Shown here one piece after another: positions 59,401 through 64,000 of a stretch of DNA of 64,000 nt. The notes beneath the pieces were generated by a model that saw nothing but the letters and a program-made list of their open reading frames with translations, did not search any database and had not been told where the DNA came from. This DNA comes from Plotosus lineatus (lineage: Eukaryota > Chordata > Actinopteri > Siluriformes > Plotosidae). Location: NCBI GenBank assembly GCA_024760905.1, contig CM045733.1, forward strand, positions 34,773,501 through 34,837,500, in the 5' to 3' direction. The stretch's first letter is position 1; the number at the start of each line of letters is the position of its first letter. The translations under genes and the position numbers were made by a program.

Positions 59401-60298
59401 TTTCTGGCATTTGGTTTTCTTTAGCAATTTTTAATCTATTTGTTCTTAAACTTTAATGCAATTTTTAAACCCAGAGAATTCCAGGAAACAAAACTTGAAA
59501 GCATGGTTAAAGTATTTCATATTTATTACTGCTAACACCCAGTTGAAGTACCGTGTCGATATTAAACAGAACCACTGTTGATTTCTAAGTCTTGTACAGC
59601 AACCACTACCAATTACTAGTTTCATCATTATACTTATACACCACTGCTCAAATTTTGTAGAACACCCCATTCCTTCCCCTTTATTGAAATGTATGCAGTT
59701 TATTGGTTATGTGCTCAGAAATTAGGCACAGAAAATAGGATAGACTTAAAAAGAAGTCATAGTTTTGTTTTGCAAAATTTAATCAAGATGTTTGACTCAT
59801 TAAAGTAGCTAACTTTCGTATATACAGTATTGCAGCACCGTATCACAATGGAATTCAAATATTGTTGTGAACATTCTGGCCAATACTGTTGCAGAGGTTT
59901 TCACAAATGTGTTGTACTTGTTGGTTGATTTGCCTTTCCCATTCTTTGCACTTCACCCCAACAGGCGTTCTACAGTAATCAGGGCTGGCCATTTCATAAT
60001 CTGAATCCTACCTTCTTGTTATTTGCTTCTGAGATAGGTCTGACATAACAATGTTTTTTTTCCCTTTCATGTCTTTCACATCACTTGACCTACTTAAATT
60101 TCCATAAAACTGAAAACATGGGGATGCTCTCAAACACTTGACATTTATTGTGTGGCATTTATTTTGTATATATTTAAAAAATTTAATGTAAGCAGAACTG
60201 AAAAGGTACTTGGGACAAAAATGCACAACTCAATTTTGCTTAGTCACACAAAATAAGGCAAAAATATATTTAAATTTTAACAAAAGGTAAAAGGTGTG
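56435..60298. other. Unique intergenic sequence with one SINE remnant
   Basis: 58030-58165 is a decayed minus-strand family B head (CTGGGTGGCATAGTGATGAC). The rest is AT-rich and repeat-poor, with no exon I can defend. A place to look for conserved non-coding DNA. Confidence 0.45.
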
Positions 60299-60314
60299 TA
60301 TCTCTCTAAATGAT

Positions 60315-60670
60315 GTCTGTCTGTCTTCCTTTCGGCTTTTTCCCTTTTACTTGGGAGTCGCCACAGCGAATCATCTTGATTCGCACGTTTGATCTGGCAG
60401 AGGTTTTTTACGTCAGATGCCCTTCCTGTCACAACCCTTTTTAGCAAGGGACAGAAACACGCTGACGGCTTTGCAGCTACTCTTTACGAAAGTCAGCAAA
60501 GGTTCTTTTACATGCCTCTCACCATAGACAGTGAGAGACATGGCCCGTCTTTGATAACCCAGTTAGCTGCACTGGGGGGGACAGTGACAAACTTGTGGAG
60601 AGTGGGACTCGAACCCCCAACCTTTGGATCAGCGATCCAGCGCCCTATACCACTAGACCACCACTGCCCC
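60315..60670 (-). repeat. Family A SINE, complete, LINE-type tail with (CAGA)n
   Basis: Inverted copy of the 53984-54342 type. The left end is TCTGTCTGTCTTCCTTTCGG and the head-end at the right is CAGTGGTGGTCTAGTGGTAT on the minus strand. A perfect 16-bp duplication TATCTCTCTAAATGAT lies at 60299-60314 and 60671-60686. It looks recent. Confidence 0.96.
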
Positions 60671-60716
60671 TATCTCTCTAAATGATTATAAAAAACTGTG
60701 TGTTTTTCTGGATCAT

Positions 60717-62268
<1,552 letters not shown>

Positions 62269-62332
<64 letters not shown>
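62269..62332. repeat. (CT)n microsatellite
   Basis: An uninterrupted CT array of about 64 bp. Confidence 0.97.
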
Positions 62333-62334
<2 letters not shown>

Positions 62335-62419
62335 CCAACAAACTACTGTATTAAGATGCTTCTTTTGGAAATTTAGCTGTCATGAAAATATAACTTTAAC
62401 ACTTTAAGACTTTATGGCC

Positions 62420-62990
62420 TCCACTCTTCTGAGAAGGATCTCTTTGTGTCCATTCAGATCAGAAGAGAGTTGGGGAAGTCTAGCACTGTTGGATGAAAAG
62501 GCCTGGCTTGCGATCTGCATGACAATTCATCCCAAAGGTGTTTAATGGGCTTGAAGTCAGAGTTCTTTATAGGCCACTGTGCAGGAATTCTGTCATACAT
62601 ATCTTATATAACCATGTCATGCAAAGGGATTTCCCCAAAATTTTGCAACAAAGTCATATGTCTGAAATCAAGGCAATTGTCTAAATGTATGCTGTAGCAT
62701 TAACATTCCCTTCACTGGAATTAGGGGGCCCCAACCTTAAAAAATAGCCCCCGACCAATAGTGCTCCTCAACTGAACCCTACTGTTGGCACTGTGCATTC
62801 TGATAAGTGGCATTCTACTGGCAATTTTCCAACCCAGAATCCTGTGTTAGACCTCCAAGATAATGAAGCATGATTTATCTCTCCAGGGAACATGTTTCCA
62901 TTGCTCTAGAATCCTGGGGAGGCATGCTTTACACCACTCCAACCAATGCTTAGCATTGTACAGAATGATCTAAAGCATGTGTGCTGTTCT
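62420..62990 (-). pseudogene. Tc1-like transposase fragment (third lineage)
   Basis: On the minus strand: WCKACLPRILEQWKHVPWRD followed by KSCF (the W..V.WSDES-like block), later RIPAQWPIKNSDFKPIKHLW then DELSCRSQARPFHPTVL, corresponding to the W...SPDLNPIE..W.EL..R block with the final catalytic Glu replaced by Lys. Many stops. Confidence 0.78.
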
Positions 62991-63035
62991 GCTCAGCCAT
63001 GTAACGCCAGTTTAAATAGTTCTTGTGCTGATGTA

Positions 63036-64000
63036 TAATGCCTTGCAAAAGTATTCACCCCCTTGGCTTTTTACCAATTTCCTTACATTACAACTTGTAA
63101 TTCTTCTTTTAATCTGAATTTCATGGCTCTGCACAAAATCATCTAAGTTGATGAAGTTAAATGAGAAATAAATCAAATTGAATAAAAAAAAAATGGCCTG
63201 TGCATATGTATTCACCCAATTTTGCTATGACATCATTCAAAAGTTGTGGTGCAACCAGTTACCTTCAGAAGTAATTAGTATATGAATAATAATAATAATA
63301 ACATAATTAGTGAAATAAAGTCCACCTGTGTGAAATCTAAGTGTCACATGATCTGTCAGTATAAACACACTATTTCCGAGGCCCCAGAGACTGCAACACC
63401 ACTAAGCAAGAGGCATCACACCATGCAGACCAAGGAGCGCTCTAATCAAGTCATGGACAGTTATTGAGAAATACAAGTCAGGGTTGGGTCATAAAATTTT
63501 TTTTAAATATTTGATGATCCCATGGAGCACCATCAAATCCATATCTTCAAATGGAAAGAATATGGTACAACAACATTTTTACCAAGGGCGGGCGGACCAC
63601 CAAAACTCACAGACCAGACAAGGAGGACATTAGTCAAAGAGGCAGTACAGAGACCAAAGTTAACCCTGAAGGAGCTACATCAGTACACTACAGCAGACAC
63701 TGGCGTATCTGTGCATGGGACCACAATAAGCTGTACACTCCACAGAACTGGGCTTTATGAAAAAATGCTCAGGAAAAAATTTACTCAAAGTAAAAAAATA
63801 AATAAATAAATAAAACCAAAGGCATGTTTTGAGTTTGCCAAAAGGCATGTGGGCAACTCCCCTAATGTTTGGAGGAAGGTACTTTTGTCAGATGAGACTA
63901 AATTTTAACTTTTAGGCCAGCAAGGAAAATGCTGTCTGGCACAAACACAACATATTCCATCATTCCAAGAACCCTATCCCCATAGTGAAATGTGATGGTG
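63036..64000 (+). mobile_element. Tc1-like transposon (fourth lineage), cut by window end
   Basis: The terminal repeat includes TGCCTTGCAAAAGTATTCAC then CCCCTTGG, a well-known fish Tc1 end, with subterminal AATCTGAATTTCATGG. A degenerate transposase starts at an ATG (63423) with MQTKERSNQ, hits a stop at 63465, and continues in other frames (GPPKLTDQTRRTLVKEA, KLTLKELHQY, HRTGLYEKMLRKK). The first catalytic block reads LLSDETKF near 63890. The right half is beyond the window. Confidence 0.9.

Overview
The window is vertebrate genomic DNA, most likely from a ray-finned fish. Short AT-rich unique stretches are packed with fish-type mobile elements: several Tc1-like lineages, Tigger-like, hAT-like and piggyBac DNA transposons, Rex3-like and other RTE-type LINEs, an R4/Dong-type LINE, tRNA-derived SINEs, and many CA, CT and TA microsatellites. 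There are no prokaryotic features. I assign only one host gene with confidence.

Region 1 (1-16660) is a mitochondrial ribosomal protein gene on the minus strand, mrps18a (MRPS18A, also called mL66). I rebuilt it from splice-bounded exons: exon 1 at 16350-16494 (start codon and presequence), a 32-bp microexon 2 at 13553-13584, exon 3 at 13369-13473, exon 4 at 4551-4674 and exon 5 at 1042-1117. The phases are compatible throughout and give 160 codons plus two bases. The last exon must lie left of position 1. Introns 1, 3 and 4 hold most of the transposons of this region: a near-complete hAT-like element with an 8-bp target duplication, Tigger-like elements, Tc1 fossils and SINEs. One SINE inserted right at the exon 3 splice donor and duplicated the donor sequence.

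Region 2 (16660-64000) has no gene I can prove. If vertebrate synteny holds, this side faces vegfa. It contains a deleted Tc1 element (19588-21118), SINE copies with 12-16 bp target duplications, a nested LINE cluster (37201-45545), a piggyBac fossil (45988-46440), a long minus-strand LINE (51829-53569), and Tc1 copies at the right edge. Two exon-like segments (8935-9049 inside mrps18a intron 3, and 27556-27638) are reported as candidates only.

The main theme is modular retroposons. One tRNA-type SINE head (family A) carries two alternative 3' tails. One tail matches the 3' end of the RTE-type LINE that is abundant here. The other is shared with a second SINE head (family B) and resembles Rex3-type LINE ends. 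Every mobile-element coding region I read through is broken by stops, frameshifts, deletions or truncation, although the 3' terminal ORF segments of some LINE copies are open. I found no new defence system or operon. All names rest on reading translated sequence and remembered family features, not on database searches.
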